A DNA stretch of 64,000 nucleotides from Hymenolepis diminuta (taxonomy: Eukaryota; Platyhelminthes; Cestoda; Cyclophyllidea; Hymenolepididae), in NCBI GenBank assembly GCA_900708905.1, contig CAADRB010000070.1, positions 289,748-353,747 on the forward strand, given 5' to 3'. Shown here in pieces: positions 38,591-49,887 of this stretch. The notes beneath the pieces were generated by a model. The model ran no database searches. It had not been told where the DNA came from and was given only the letters and a program-made list of their open reading frames with translations. The translations under genes were made by a program, and so were the position numbers. The stretch's first letter is position 1, and each line of letters opens with the position of its first letter.

Positions 38591-41317
38591 AAAATCCTAC
38601 ATTTAATTATGCAAAAAAGAATGCTTATGGGGTTTTCAGTTCTGTTTATATCATTAAAAGTTTTCCAGTTAAAGTCATTTCAAGAATATGGTGTTTATTC
38701 AAATAATCTTGAAAAAACAGCTAGACAATATGACTTAGAAGTATTCTGATAAGTGGCATTGATGATAAGTGACACTTTATAAAGAATTTAGTAAAGAAAA
38801 AAACTGGCTTTATCAACAAGAGCGATTTTTCAGTGCGCAAATATGTGGTAAACCACATGCTTACTCAAACACCTAAATAAGATAATATTAAGCCTGCGGG
38901 AATATTAATACTGACGATTTGGAAGTAGGCTAAGCTAGAGATCTCGCCAGCATAGAAGTACGGGAACGTGAAAATTAGCAAGCCGAGATGTACTCATCTT
39001 CCGGTCTCCAAGTAGTTGAAGTATAACGGTCATCGAGGAGATGATCTCTTGCTCTAAAATTTGTACCTTTTATGCTTCTCGATACGTCTCGATACTTACA
39101 ATTTACTATTAAGTATTCATAAAATTAGCATACTTTACAAAGTATGTTAAATTGTAGGGTCGTTGCCTTCCAAAATTTTGGAATAAAGTCGAACACTAAA
39201 GCAAACATGTGTTATTATTGAGTTCTGGGGTTTGTGGTTATTTTGAAGGCTAATTAGCTTGTAACACCCTATCTGAGGTCAGACTTCCTACAGTAACCTT
39301 ATAATTTCATTCATTTTACAGCTCAAATTTGAAAGCGGTTGGGTGATACTTGTTTCTGTTATCTAGGGTTACTTAACTTAGCAGTCCAACTTTGCTAAAT
39401 GCCCTCTAAACATTACACGAGAAAAGATACAATAATTTTACTCTTTGTGACATCTCTCGTGATGGAAATTGTATCTAACCGAAAACGAAATTCGATTAGG
39501 ACATTTCATTGATTTGATGACTGTGACTTATTTTGACATGCTAGTTGTCTCTCAAATTAAACGCAAAGTTATTTTGGTTCACAACGTTATTACCACCATT
39601 ACGTCATTTTGATGAAAGTGAGAGAAGAGGAGAGGGACTTCTTATTCGATTTCAATGGGTTAAAATGTTAAAGAACGTAAAAATTATTGGGATAAAGCTT
39701 TTAAACAAATTGTTTGAGTGCTGTGATGGTGAAGAATCAAGCAAAATCCAAGGTGGCAGAAGTCCTGATACGAAATTTCCATTTGACATACCACGATCTA
39801 GGTAACGGTGACTTTCAAATAACATCTTACTTTCACTATACATTTGATCTGATCTAGATTTGTCTTCTGATAATTTCAAACGGGATTTTTTTACCAGACA
39901 CATTAATTTCTTAATTTAGTATTTCTGATAAATTTATAAGATAGTATACATCATAATACTATTCGCAACAAATAACAATAACAAAAAGGACATAATTTGG
40001 TGAAGGGACAGAGAGATTTAGTCGGTAAAGTCCGGAGTGGTTGTTTCTTTACTACTCAGTTCAGCAGAGTATGTGCTGTTTTCTCAAAATGTCCTCTGAG
40101 GAGGCTCGTATGTAGGGAACTGTCAAGGTTGAGGATGTCATTTCGATATGTGACACTTTAACTACACATGTCTTTAATAAGACTTAAAACAACAGAAATT
40201 GGGCTCCTGAGGCCCCTTTTGACCACTGCATTTGTTCTGACCCTGTCAATAGTGTGAATATTCGCAAAAATAGCTATCAGTCTCACACTTAACCGATATT
40301 TCTCGACTTCCTTTGAGGTGGAGACTCACACACTTAAAAGCAAGAACTGAGATTACTGGGCGTCTTAGTTGATTTGTAGGCTCTATTTCCTCTAGTTGAT
40401 AGTTGATGGATCTTTCAATCCTAAATGTTTGTAAGATTAATTTATCGAGTTTGGCAATGCAAGCTAATTGGCTCTTTTATAAGTATAGGCATATTTAAAC
40501 AAAGCAAAATCAAAACATCCGGTAGCCTCAAGACAATTTTAAGTATCAATGAGCATAAATTAACTCTATGGCTAAATCCTTAATTGCACTCTTAGCTATT
40601 ACGGTAGAAGACAGAAGCAGAATGAAACAATGTAGAAAAGGATTGATATCGTTCTCAATAACTTAAATTGTTACAGCCGTTTAAATGACGCCTAACTCCT
40701 TCGGAATCAACATAAGAAAAGATCGAATGCAGATAAACAATTGTTTCGAATTAAAACGAGGAGTATTTGTAACTTTGATGATCTCAGCTTAATACTGACT
40801 TGAAGGTAACCTGATTATGCGATAATTGCGCTCAAATTGTTGTACTTTGCTTTCAGAATGATCGGATAAAAATATGGCATATGTTGTGTCAGTCTTATTG
40901 CCAATAACCGACGATAATTGACCTACAAATACACTATTGAACACACTTTCGTATGTGCACACTTTTGCATGTGTAGATTGAATAAACTAGGAGACGCAGT
41001 TTGAATACTTGTTCAGTCTTGAAATACAGTCGCATTTAAATGCAAGTTACAGCTTACTGGAGTTTATTTGGAGAGCAGTCTATGTTTTGTCTCAGGATAA
41101 CCTATTTCTGCAGGCTGTCTATAATTCGCCTATTTATCAAGACCTTATCAAAATGAGGCTGCACATTTCTCCTGACACTTTGACAGTTATTTGGGGCAAA
41201 ACTATTATCAATTCGGTGGTGTTTTGATCTCCCGCCATCGTCAACATGAAGACAATCTGTACTCTGTCTTTGTCTGATTAATAATAATTTCTTTGGTAAA
41301 CAGCTCTTTATCTTAAC
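38591..41317. other. Intergenic DNA, no gene recognised
   Basis: AT-rich sequence. It contains a nested inverted repeat at 39097-39156 and an 86-codon plus-strand frame (39545-39805) without motifs or splice context. Confidence 0.5.
39097..39156. repeat. Nested inverted repeat
   Basis: The outer arms TACAATTTA (39097-39105) and TAAATTGTA (39148-39156) are perfect 9-bp complements. Inside them CATACTTT (39129-39136) and AAAGTATG (39139-39146) form a second perfect 8-bp stem around AC. Confidence 0.6.
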
Positions 41318-41338
41318 NNNNNNNNNNNNNNNNNNNNN
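41318..41338. other. Assembly gap (21 N)
   Basis: A run of undetermined bases. Sequence across it, including any exon or repeat, cannot be read. Confidence 0.99.
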
Positions 41339-42155
41339 TCTGCGTCAAATGTAGTTCACTAATATCTAATGGACAAATATATCATAGCAGTAGAATAGAT
41401 CTCCTACCAGTACCACAGCATAGAAGGGTCTTACTTTACAAAAGTGGGCAACTGAACAGTTACAGAAGCCGTAATAAGTCACCGATGAAGTGAATGTAAA
41501 ATGTTTCAACTTTTTGGTGAGTTGCTAAGATTAAAAGTATTAGAGTTAAACTTTTCATAATTCCCTTAAAATATATTTATGTTTCAAGACTGGCCAAACC
41601 AAATATTTTTGTAATTAAGGACTTCCTAATCATACGCAAGAATAAGTGAAAATTTTTGAGAATTTCAGAGTTAAAATGATCTGAAAGTGGTCGATATGCC
41701 AAGCGCTAGCCGTATGCGTGAACGTAGCACAAACTTTTCAATACAAGGTCTTACATATAAACACTGCACACCGTTTTATTTTCAATCTTTATGGCAGTTT
41801 AAAAGGCTTCATTGCAAAATTTACATGGCACGTATGCCATTTTTTACACCCCATTATTTATTTCAAGTTAAGGGGAGTAATGACTAGAACCCGACTTATA
41901 ATGAATTATGGTTTACAATTCGGGGCAACTTCTAGCTAGTTGTAACACAGGAAAAAGGATTTAATTTGCAATATTGGGATGTATATTATATTAAAATTGA
42001 TAAGTTATCTAATTAGCTTTATAGTAGCATGGAAATAGAGTTGCCACTTCCCAACATTAACATTAACAGTTGAAACCAAGACAGCGTGTATTAGCCAATC
42101 CGCTGACTTACAACTGAATCATCGATATTGATAAATGCTGTGCGAAGGTCAGTCA
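41339..42155. other. Intergenic DNA, no gene recognised
   Basis: AT-rich sequence with only short frames that overlap in different phases; no motif was seen. Confidence 0.5.
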
Positions 42156-42527
42156 TCATAGCCAATCGAACTTGCATACGGTTGGCCTGTGTTTTTTCAA
42201 ACACTCATTTCCATTCCCAAGTACATTTACATATTTAAGAGCGATGGGATCGATGTGCTCATCATCCATCATCGCAGCAAACTGAAATTCCGAGTCTGGA
42301 TGGGATGCTAGAACGAAGGCGATCAGAGTTTCATTGAGATTAAGTGAATATGGGAGACAATTATTTAATACAGTGAATGCGTTAATTTCTTCGTTGAAGC
42401 TCTTACAAACTTCACGTTTGTGAAAGTGTCCCTGTTGACTCATATATCTATTCGACCCTATCAGGTGACGACAGTTACTCGTCTGACTAACAAAATTAGC
42501 ATAAGCAGACCATTTAACTTGGTTCAT
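42156..42527 (-). CDS. Orphan cysteine-rich open frame, possible terminal exon
   Basis: From the ATG at 42527 this minus-strand frame encodes 123 residues and ends at TGA. It is the longest open frame outside the recognised genes and is less AT-rich than its flanks. It contains five Cys (in NCRHL, EVCKSF, NNCLPY, NECLKK and TVCKFDWL) and one potential N-glycosylation site (NET). There is no signal peptide, so if real it is more likely the last exon of an extracellular protein than a complete gene. The frame stays open upstream to a TAG just before AAAACATGC (about 42554), which adds one more Cys. The sequence before that is purine-rich and makes a poor splice acceptor. I recognise no family. 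Confidence 0.3.
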   Translation of the reverse strand: MNQVKWSAYANFVSQTSNCRHLIGSNRYMSQQGHFHKREVCKSFNEEINAFTVLNNCLPYSLNLNETLIAFVLASHPDSEFQFAAMMDDEHIDPIALKYVNVLGNGNECLKKHRPTVCKFDWL

Positions 42528-42554
42528 CACAATTCGGTTTGGATAGACGCATGT

Positions 42555-44251
42555 TTTCTACTCTTTTGTTAATAATTCCTCTTCCTTCCTCCCTCAATCT
42601 CTCGGTTTCTCGCCCACGAAGCCAAAATAATATTTTTATGTCCTTATGACTCAAACCCCCAACTGTCATATCTAGACAAGTTTATCAATGCTCCTTTTTC
42701 TCTAACTATCTGGTTTCATTTAAAAGTACATCTGCAATCATCTCACAGGCATCCAAGTGACTCATAAGCTGTCTTTGTATTTCCACTGAGACACACGAGC
42801 AGATACACGCTTGTCGAATACTTGCTCTTATGCTGCCCTCTAATCGTCTTTGTTCGTTATCTCTCTTACTCGCCTGAATCCTCACTGTGACTTGATCAAT
42901 ACATTTTGGTCAAAACAGCTCTTGGTCTTCTGCTCTGGAACTGGTGTTAGCTGTCAGCCGTTAGTTGTTACAATAACTCCAGCGAGCTCCTAGAAAGACC
43001 CAACGTCTCGTAAAACGATTTTTTTCTTAGGAAGGCAGAGATAATACATTCGTTTACTCGATCAGTCAAATCTTGCATGTTTTAACTGAGATAAGGAAAG
43101 AAAACAAGTATATGAAGATCATCTTCAAATTAATTTGGAGTACTTGCAGTAGAACACGGGATTCCAATGCAATTCTTTGAGAGATTTTGGTTAAATGCAG
43201 CACGGATCCCAGAAAACCGATGGAAAGCGAAATAACACTTGCTAATATAGCCAGTTCTGTTGTTAGAATTTAACAGAGCTTTATTTGTGCAGAATTCGTA
43301 CCAAGTTTCCTATTTTTAACAGCTTTTAGTGTGTAAAATTGAGGATAACTAATAAGGATGACTTTTACTTACAGACTAATAATAATTCAGCGTATAAGTA
43401 CTTTCGCGAAAAAGAAAAGATTTATTGTGCACATGAGAAGGGAGTTCATTTTCACTACTAAGGGGATTAGTTTCCATTTTTTATTCAAGATCAAACATCG
43501 ATCCTGAAGTCCTACTTAAATAATTTAAGTAAATAATTAATATAGTGAAACAATTGCCATTCTCACTTCAGCACCCTACGACTACCCTGTCAAACAGACG
43601 AGCATACAAAGTAAGGGGTTAAGATAGGATCTACTATCGACTTCTATCTCAATGAAAGATAAACGTGGACAGTTCATTGACCTGGTTAATGCGAGAGAGT
43701 GGTTCCAGAATAATTCTACCCGAGTAAGATGTTGTAAACGCCTTATTTAACGTGTTTTAAGGTTCGCTAATAATGAAGAGTGGAAGGTAACCATCGTAGA
43801 ACTTTTTATAGCAACTAAAATGGCAAAGTGGATTGGTAACGTATTGGTAATTTGGACTTTAGAAATCCACTGATTGATTTCTAATTATTGGAAAGGCGGA
43901 GCGCACTTATCATTACGGATTAATATGAACCCCATATTAACGTTCGCGGTTGGACTCACTTGCCGTTTAAAAATAAATGCACTTTATAGTAATATGATTT
44001 CTTAAAATCTTAAGCAAAAATTTCGTATACTAAGCGAATAAAATATTCATTGATTTATGATATAATAATAGTTGTTCATCAGTTTATTGTTATTTTGTCT
44101 GATTTATTTTCATATACTTCGTTATTCACATTGAGCTGCAAATTAGAATTCCCTCTCTCTCTATATTAGAGAAAATATTACAATTTTTATAGAGGACAAA
44201 AGTATGTGGATGATTATGACTTTACATACTTTACAATTATTATGAATCTGC
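42555..44251. other. Intergenic DNA, no gene recognised
   Basis: AT-rich sequence with no open frame or repeat that I can support. Confidence 0.5.
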
Positions 44252-44540
44252 TGCGGATACTGCACAAATAAACTCTTGGCTAAGTCTCAAAAATCCTCTA
44301 GAAATCCAACTAGCTGCAGATAGGTACATAAGCCTCTAGCAGAGTCCTCTAGTATACATTACTCCTCAAAGTTAACTAGGCTACGTCCAAAGTAGCGAGG
44401 AAACAGAAGGTATCGTGCAGAGAGAATTTACTGAAAAGTGCTACTCTGAACGAATATTGATTACTGGACTTTCAGAAATTTCCGAACCCGCAAGAGGCCC
44501 CTTTGATCAGCAGTGGTAGTGTTGGACATTCCCCAGATCG
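44252..44540 (+). repeat. Dispersed repeat family B, copy 1
   Basis: Shares its first about 210 bases (for example CCTCTAGCAGAGTCCTCTAG and AAAGTAGCGAGGAAACAG) almost unchanged with copy 3 at 57151. Its last part (CCTTTGATCAGCAGTGGTAG, then GTTGGACATT) matches the end of copy 2 at 46095. The middle part present in copies 2 and 3 (CGCTGATTG...) is missing. No terminal inverted repeats, TG...CA ends or poly(A) tail were recognised, so the class is open. The plus orientation is arbitrary. Confidence 0.8.
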
Positions 44541-45154
44541 AAAATGATTTCTCAAGTCCCAATTTCCAAGTGAAAATAAGGCCTAAGAGTGGTTGGAACT
44601 TGAAACCGAAGACTAAATATTTATGTTCTCATCAAGTAGATGTCCAAATACACTGAAAATTTTAACTGATGTTAATGAGATGACTGCTAATTTGATTGGT
44701 AGAATCTTTAATACATTTCAGTTATTGAACCAAGATTAAAGGGCGACTTGGAGAAAAAAGAACTGACGCGAAATCGCAAATAAAATGCAATCACACGAAA
44801 CTATTTCAATGTATTATTTTTCTTCCGAAGGTTGGAAAAGCACAATAATCATAAGCAGCTTATCAGAGCAGAACTGAAATAGTAAAAAATCACCACTATT
44901 ATTTTAACCTTTTAGCCATAGGGCAGCGTATTCTCCTTTCCTATTCCCCAAGATTTATTGTGATGAGGATATTTACTGCTCAAGAAGAATTGGTTTTGTT
45001 GCCCTAATTTCAAAATTTTCGAACGGATTTGTGAGAATATCTGCTCCACCGAAGAATGCATGGTAAAATAATTATTCCTATACGTAAATACAAATACTGT
45101 GATAATACTGTAAATATTTTGGTCATTTCTTTTTGTTTTTGTTCTTAGTAAGTG
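44541..45154. other. Spacer between repeats, no gene recognised
   Basis: AT-rich sequence between family B copy 1 and family C copy 1. Confidence 0.5.
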
Positions 45155-45433
45155 TTATATATAGGAAAATAATATTTTTCCCAAAATGATGCTTATATGT
45201 AAGATTCTTTATTTTCCACCTTTTAATTCTTGATTCCTTTATTTCCCTTTGATTCGAACGAATTTATTTAAATTAGGGTAGTGAGTTGCGCATAATATAA
45301 ATCGACCTATCGACACGAAAATGAGCGTCCTGTGTTGATATAGTGGTTTGGGTCGTTTTGTATCGTGGTGTTGTCGGGTCGTGTTTGTAACTAGTGCAAT
45401 GTCTTAGGGGATCTAAGAGTCGGTTACGGTATC
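45155..45433 (-). repeat. Dispersed repeat family C, copy 1 (minus orientation)
   Basis: The reverse complement aligns at roughly 80% by eye with 63609-63892. Shared blocks include GATAGGTCGATTTATATT and CACTAGTTACAAACACGACC versus CACTAATTACAAATACGACC. In this orientation the homology starts right after a pyrimidine-rich CTTGTTTTTCCGCTAG. A stop-free minus-strand frame (45273-45491) crosses the unit and contains DPTTPRYKTT; copy 2 encodes DPTTPQYKAT in the matching frame but has in-frame stops. Most differences between the copies change the amino acid, so there is no sign of protein-level selection. Confidence 0.8.
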
Positions 45434-46094
45434 CTAGCGGAAAAACAAGAGCCTCTCCCAAATCAGAGGACCGAGAGTTGATTTGGACCAAGGTTGCGGT
45501 TATAATAATCGCATCGCAAGGTTACATATTTAAGGATTAGAGTTAGGATATATCAAATATTAATTCCGAGTATTTTCGCTGTATATTCACAAATAGCTGA
45601 TGATTGTTGTTGTGGCAACATAAGATGATTTTTTAAAACAAAAGACACAGCAATACAGCAATAAGAGAGCGGAATGAACACGAAATGAAGACTTAAAAAA
45701 TGACTTTGATTACTTTTTTCGCCTAATTCTAAACAAATATTAAAGGTGAATTACATAAATGCCGAATGAGTTGGTTTGGTTAAGAATTCCAGATATTTTA
45801 ATTTACTTCTAGTTGCAAAACGGGGCATGATGACGAAATATTTTGAAAGAAAACTTTCATAATATTTATTTAAGTTCAAGTTCGAGAAACCGGAAGGAGT
45901 TCAAGATGTAGGTTTTGAAAAGAGGGAATTGAGAGTCCCAATTTACTTTAATTTATCAAATTAGGAAAGTATTTAGTCGTCTGTGTTCTCGTGTAAAACG
46001 TGATTTTTGCGTAATATCCTGACGTTCCGACTGCATGATTTGACTCTTACATCTATATGTGAGATTGTATTTTAGAGAATTCTTCAAAAATAAT
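45434..46094. other. Spacer between repeats, no gene recognised
   Basis: AT-rich sequence without recognisable features. Confidence 0.5.
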
Positions 46095-46467
46095 TACCTG
46101 ACCGAATCCTAGTAGTCCTCTTAGAAGTCCAGATAGCTGCTGAAATGTACAACAAACCTCTAGCAGAATCCTCAAGTATACATTTGCCCCCAAAATTAGT
46201 TAGTCTGCGTCAAAAGTAGCGAGAACACGGAAGGTATGGTATATGGAGTTTATTGCAAATATGGCTGACAGCCAAAGAGCCTAGTCACTGAATCCGTTTA
46301 ACGCTAAGCCGGATGAATATTTACCGCTGATTGATTGAAGGCCTCTGCACGCACACTCGCCTTTGTTCGCTAAGTGAACAATAGAACTACTGCACTGTTC
46401 AGAATATTCTAGAGCGCATGAGATTCCTTTGGTCAGCTATGGTAGCGTTGTACACTTCACAATATTC
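46095..46467 (+). repeat. Dispersed repeat family B, copy 2 (longest, most diverged)
   Basis: Aligns with copies 1 and 3 from CCTCTTAGAAGTCCAGATAG onward (CCTCTAGCAGAATCCTC, AAAGTAGCGAG). It contains both the CGCTGATTGATTGAAGGCC segment found in copy 3 and the CCTTTGGTCAGCTATGGTAG end found in copy 1. It therefore best represents the full-length unit, about 370 bp. Confidence 0.75.
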
Positions 46468-46536
46468 ATGATATTCAGAGGTCGCGGACAGGTTTATTTA
46501 ATTCCGTGGACGGTAATGTCACCCCTCTTTTTTCAG

Positions 46537-46656
46537 CTAGGCGTCCAAATATAGAATTTATTTCAAATGTAGTCGAAGTTCTGGTCATCTATCAAATTAT
46601 CCGGACTTTTTCTTCTGTACAATCAAAAAACCCCGACATGAGGCAAATTTGGAGAG
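46537..46656 (+). other. Candidate internal coding exon of an unknown plus-strand gene
   Basis: A strong acceptor (CACCCCTCTTTTTTCAG) and a good donor (GGAGAG/GTAATG) enclose a 120-nt stop-free stretch, phase 1-1, encoding about 40 residues that include RRPNIEF and NPDMRQIWR. It lies just downstream of family B copy 2. No protein family is recognised. Open stretches of this size with fair splice sites also occur by chance. Confidence 0.25.
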
Positions 46657-49178
46657 GTAATGCTAATGCAAAATCAGACATACAACCAATATGTTCAAAA
46701 GCATTTCAGTTCCGGAATAATAATAATTCATTAGTTAAAGCTGTCCAATGTGGAATTTCAGTTCAAATTTTCTGCTAGTAACTATTAAGATGGCATGAGA
46801 AAAGTAGACATATTGTATTGTAGAATAATAAAAATATATCCTTTTCATACTTCGAGTGTCAAAATATTGGTGACAACAATGTCTACACTAGCGAACTAAT
46901 ATTTTTGATTTTAATAACCAAGTTTTTAAAAGGAAGTGTTATGAATATTAAATCCTCAAATCTGACAAGGAAATTCCCCTCTTCAGATTTCCACTGATTA
47001 ATCACGGTGATAAACTGACTGGAGATATTTTGAATATTCCTGAAGAGGTGGGGTATTGCATAAACTAACTTCTCCTTATTTTATGAGCACTTCAAGGTGA
47101 CTTTTTCTTTTTTGATTGACTTAGATTTAATATTTATAGTCAGTCTTATTATATCATTCATAAAAGGTTCTATGTAGTATATTAAAATGATCATTTCAAC
47201 ATATAGTTAAAAGATTTTAATTATTCTAATATAATAATATTTGAGTGGTCGATTTTCAAGAGATACTGTCTGAGGGTTTTTAAAAGGTCCTTGAAATTCT
47301 GATTTTATTGAATCAAAGTTTGGAATTTTTAACCTTCACAGTAATGGACAGGAAGGATTTTTCATTTGTTTCCGATATCCGATACCTTCACATATGCAAT
47401 CCTCGTGTTAAATTAAATTGTCTAATATTTATCAATCCGCTAAATGTTAATTTAATTAATTTTGATTGTTGATTGACCGACAATAAAGCAAATGAAGATA
47501 GAATGAAAAAGTATCTCGTTTTGGACACAAGATAAATAAATTGTTAATTGATTTGTAATAGAGGTGAAAAGGTTAACTTTGGACTCTGTCTGTTGTATCA
47601 TGTATGAGCAAAACAACTTTCTCAATGCTGAAAAATGGTTTGGATAGGCGATTTCATGAATAAATGATGATAAAGTGGCTAAGATTTTTTTCAATTGTCG
47701 CGGATTAAATGGAGGAAAACCCAGAAAGAAAGAAGTGAATGACATATTAGCTCAAATCTCTTGTCGTACTTGGTTGAATGCTATTTAAATCAGATTTATG
47801 TCCCAGATAACTTTCTAATTGTCGAATTTTTTTTATTTTGAAGCTAAAGTCTAGTTCAGATTCCATCATTATAAATAAAATTACTCCTTTCTAATGTTTT
47901 AAATCTGACTGTTAAGAGAGAGTTTGCAGATTTTGTGTTCTCAATCACTCGAGATATTTAATATAAATTCACTCTTCTGGACCCGATGATCCAAAGACGC
48001 AAGAATCGGAGTCCGTTATGGAGTCTTCTATTTTTACAATCAAACTCAAAAAGGAATCTAATTTCTGCATATTTTAGAAAAGCGAAAGACGACAGAAAAT
48101 GGGATGGGTGAATATCTCCAATAAGGTTGTGATGGAAAAAGCTGGAAATAGTGGGTATGCATCCGCTTGTCCGATTATTTTCAGGTATCCTATCTTTATT
48201 AACAGACCAATATAGGAAAGAATAACGACTATCAGTTCCACTCAACATGTAACTATTTTTAAAGTTTACACGCAAACTGAGTTCAATGAGTGTGAACTTT
48301 CATTCTTGAAACTCAACTAAATTTTCACCCACTCACCTTGAGATCTAATCTCCAAACTGTCAAAGGCTGAGCTTTTTATAACCAATGAGACCCTAATCGC
48401 AAATGAAGCTAAATATGAATCTTTGCTTCAAGACTATAACCCCCAATTTACCATCCTCATTTCCTCAGTATATATTATATTTGAAAACCATGTGCCTCAT
48501 GCTCGAATTGTACGTTTGACTGATCCTTTTGTTTTAATGGTCTAAAAACCAGAAAAAAATGCAGCTGATCTCATGAATATTTATCAGTATTTATAAATAT
48601 TGACTGACACAAGTGCGACCATTTTTCTATTACGGAACAACATAATAAAATTCTTTATTAGGTCCAAGCGACCGCAATGTATGGTATTACATTATACCTT
48701 CTGTGATTAGTACTTCAGACAAACTTAACTTAATAAAACTTACAGATTGTATGATATGTCAGTGTTAATTAGATAACTTGGCAAATATTTCATCCATTGA
48801 TCCACTTTTAGGGTTCAATAATAAATTAAATTAATCTAATGCACGTGCCTAAATGATCTCTATCAAAGGTTAGTAATAATCATTCTGCTAAATATAAAGA
48901 AGAAAACAGTTGAAAATTCATAATATGTTGGCCTTCTTGTGAGCCTCGTCCTGTTTTTCATCGGTTTAATCTAAGTTATCTCCTATGCTGACCACACTGT
49001 CGATCCTGACCCCAATTCAACCAATCATAGTCAATTACGGCGATGAGATCTTTGAACCTTAGGTTAATTACACAGTGGGTACTAATGCAACGAAGAAATT
49101 ATTACAAACAAGGTTAAATGAAGACTTTTGGTGGCGATAACCAATAGATCTCGTGGTTTATTTTGCTCATTCACAACC
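46657..49178. other. Intergenic DNA, no gene recognised
   Basis: Very AT-rich. Two minus-strand frames of 97 and 105 codons (47452-47745, 47958-48275) have no motif, start context or splice support and are taken as chance. Confidence 0.5.
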
Positions 49179-49493
49179 TGTAATAACGTTGAAAGATCTA
49201 TTGGGGCCACGTCAATCGAATAGATGGAATAAGTCAAGTCAATTATGTCACCAGATCAGCTCGGGGGTGACAGTCAAGCCACCCCCGATTTATTAATAAG
49301 TAAATTAAGTTTATATATAAAACATTTCTCCGTTTGACGTCAGTCATGTCACGTTGTCAGAGTCTTGGCGTGATGATAGGCACTCGTTTAACTCAAACAC
49401 ACAGTGGGACCGCCTGTGGACACTGTAGAGAAGATTTTTCTAGTCAATCATTTCTAATCGTCAAGTTTTGATAGACATCTGCTGACTATAGCG
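49179..49493 (+). mobile_element. Solo LTR (family A, copy 3) with 5-bp target-site duplication
   Basis: Starts TGTAATAACGTTG and ends GACTATAGCG, where the terminal CA has become CG. It is flanked by CAACC on both sides (49174-49178 and 49494-49498). Inside are a GC-rich hairpin (49261-49288), a TATATATAAAA box just after it, and a perfect CRE-like TGACGTCA further on. No internal retroelement sequence is present next to it. With copy 1 it establishes the family and its 5-bp duplication. Confidence 0.88.
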
Positions 49494-49788
49494 CAACCTA
49501 TCGACCTTCGGAAAACCATTTTTTGATTAATAAAGCTGCAACTAGTTGTTATGATTCGTATTCGTATGTATATAACAGTATAGATTTTTCCACGTTATGA
49601 TTATCGATAACAAAAGTTGATTCCAAAGCTTTTAAGTCAAAATGACGAATTCACATTTCTATTGTTTGGAAAAATGAAAGAAAAAATATTTTATAATTCA
49701 CTTTATGTTTATTTATTCATATTGCGGGCATCAGGTAACAATTGGTTAAATAATTTCATTTCAATTCCAAAGCCCATCTTTTATTCAG

Positions 49789-49887
49789 GAAATAACACAA
49801 CCGAAAACTTTGATCAGAGAAAAGTATGTCGTAAAGTTCATAGTGATAAATTAGTTTCAGGAATGTTTGAAATAATCTTCTCCATGG
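49789..49887 (+). other. Candidate internal coding exon of an unknown plus-strand gene
   Basis: An acceptor (CCCATCTTTTATTCAG/GA) and a very strong donor (ATGG/GTAAGTC) bound a 99-nt stop-free segment, phase 1-1, with an N-glycosylation-like NNTT at its start. It would join in frame with the candidate exon at 46537-46656. No family is recognised; chance remains possible. Confidence 0.25.

Noticed and set aside
25174..49493. LTR copies 2 and 3 as the two ends of one large retrotransposon
   Set aside because: Copy 3 has its own target duplication, the outer flanks do not match and the 24 kb between holds host genes.
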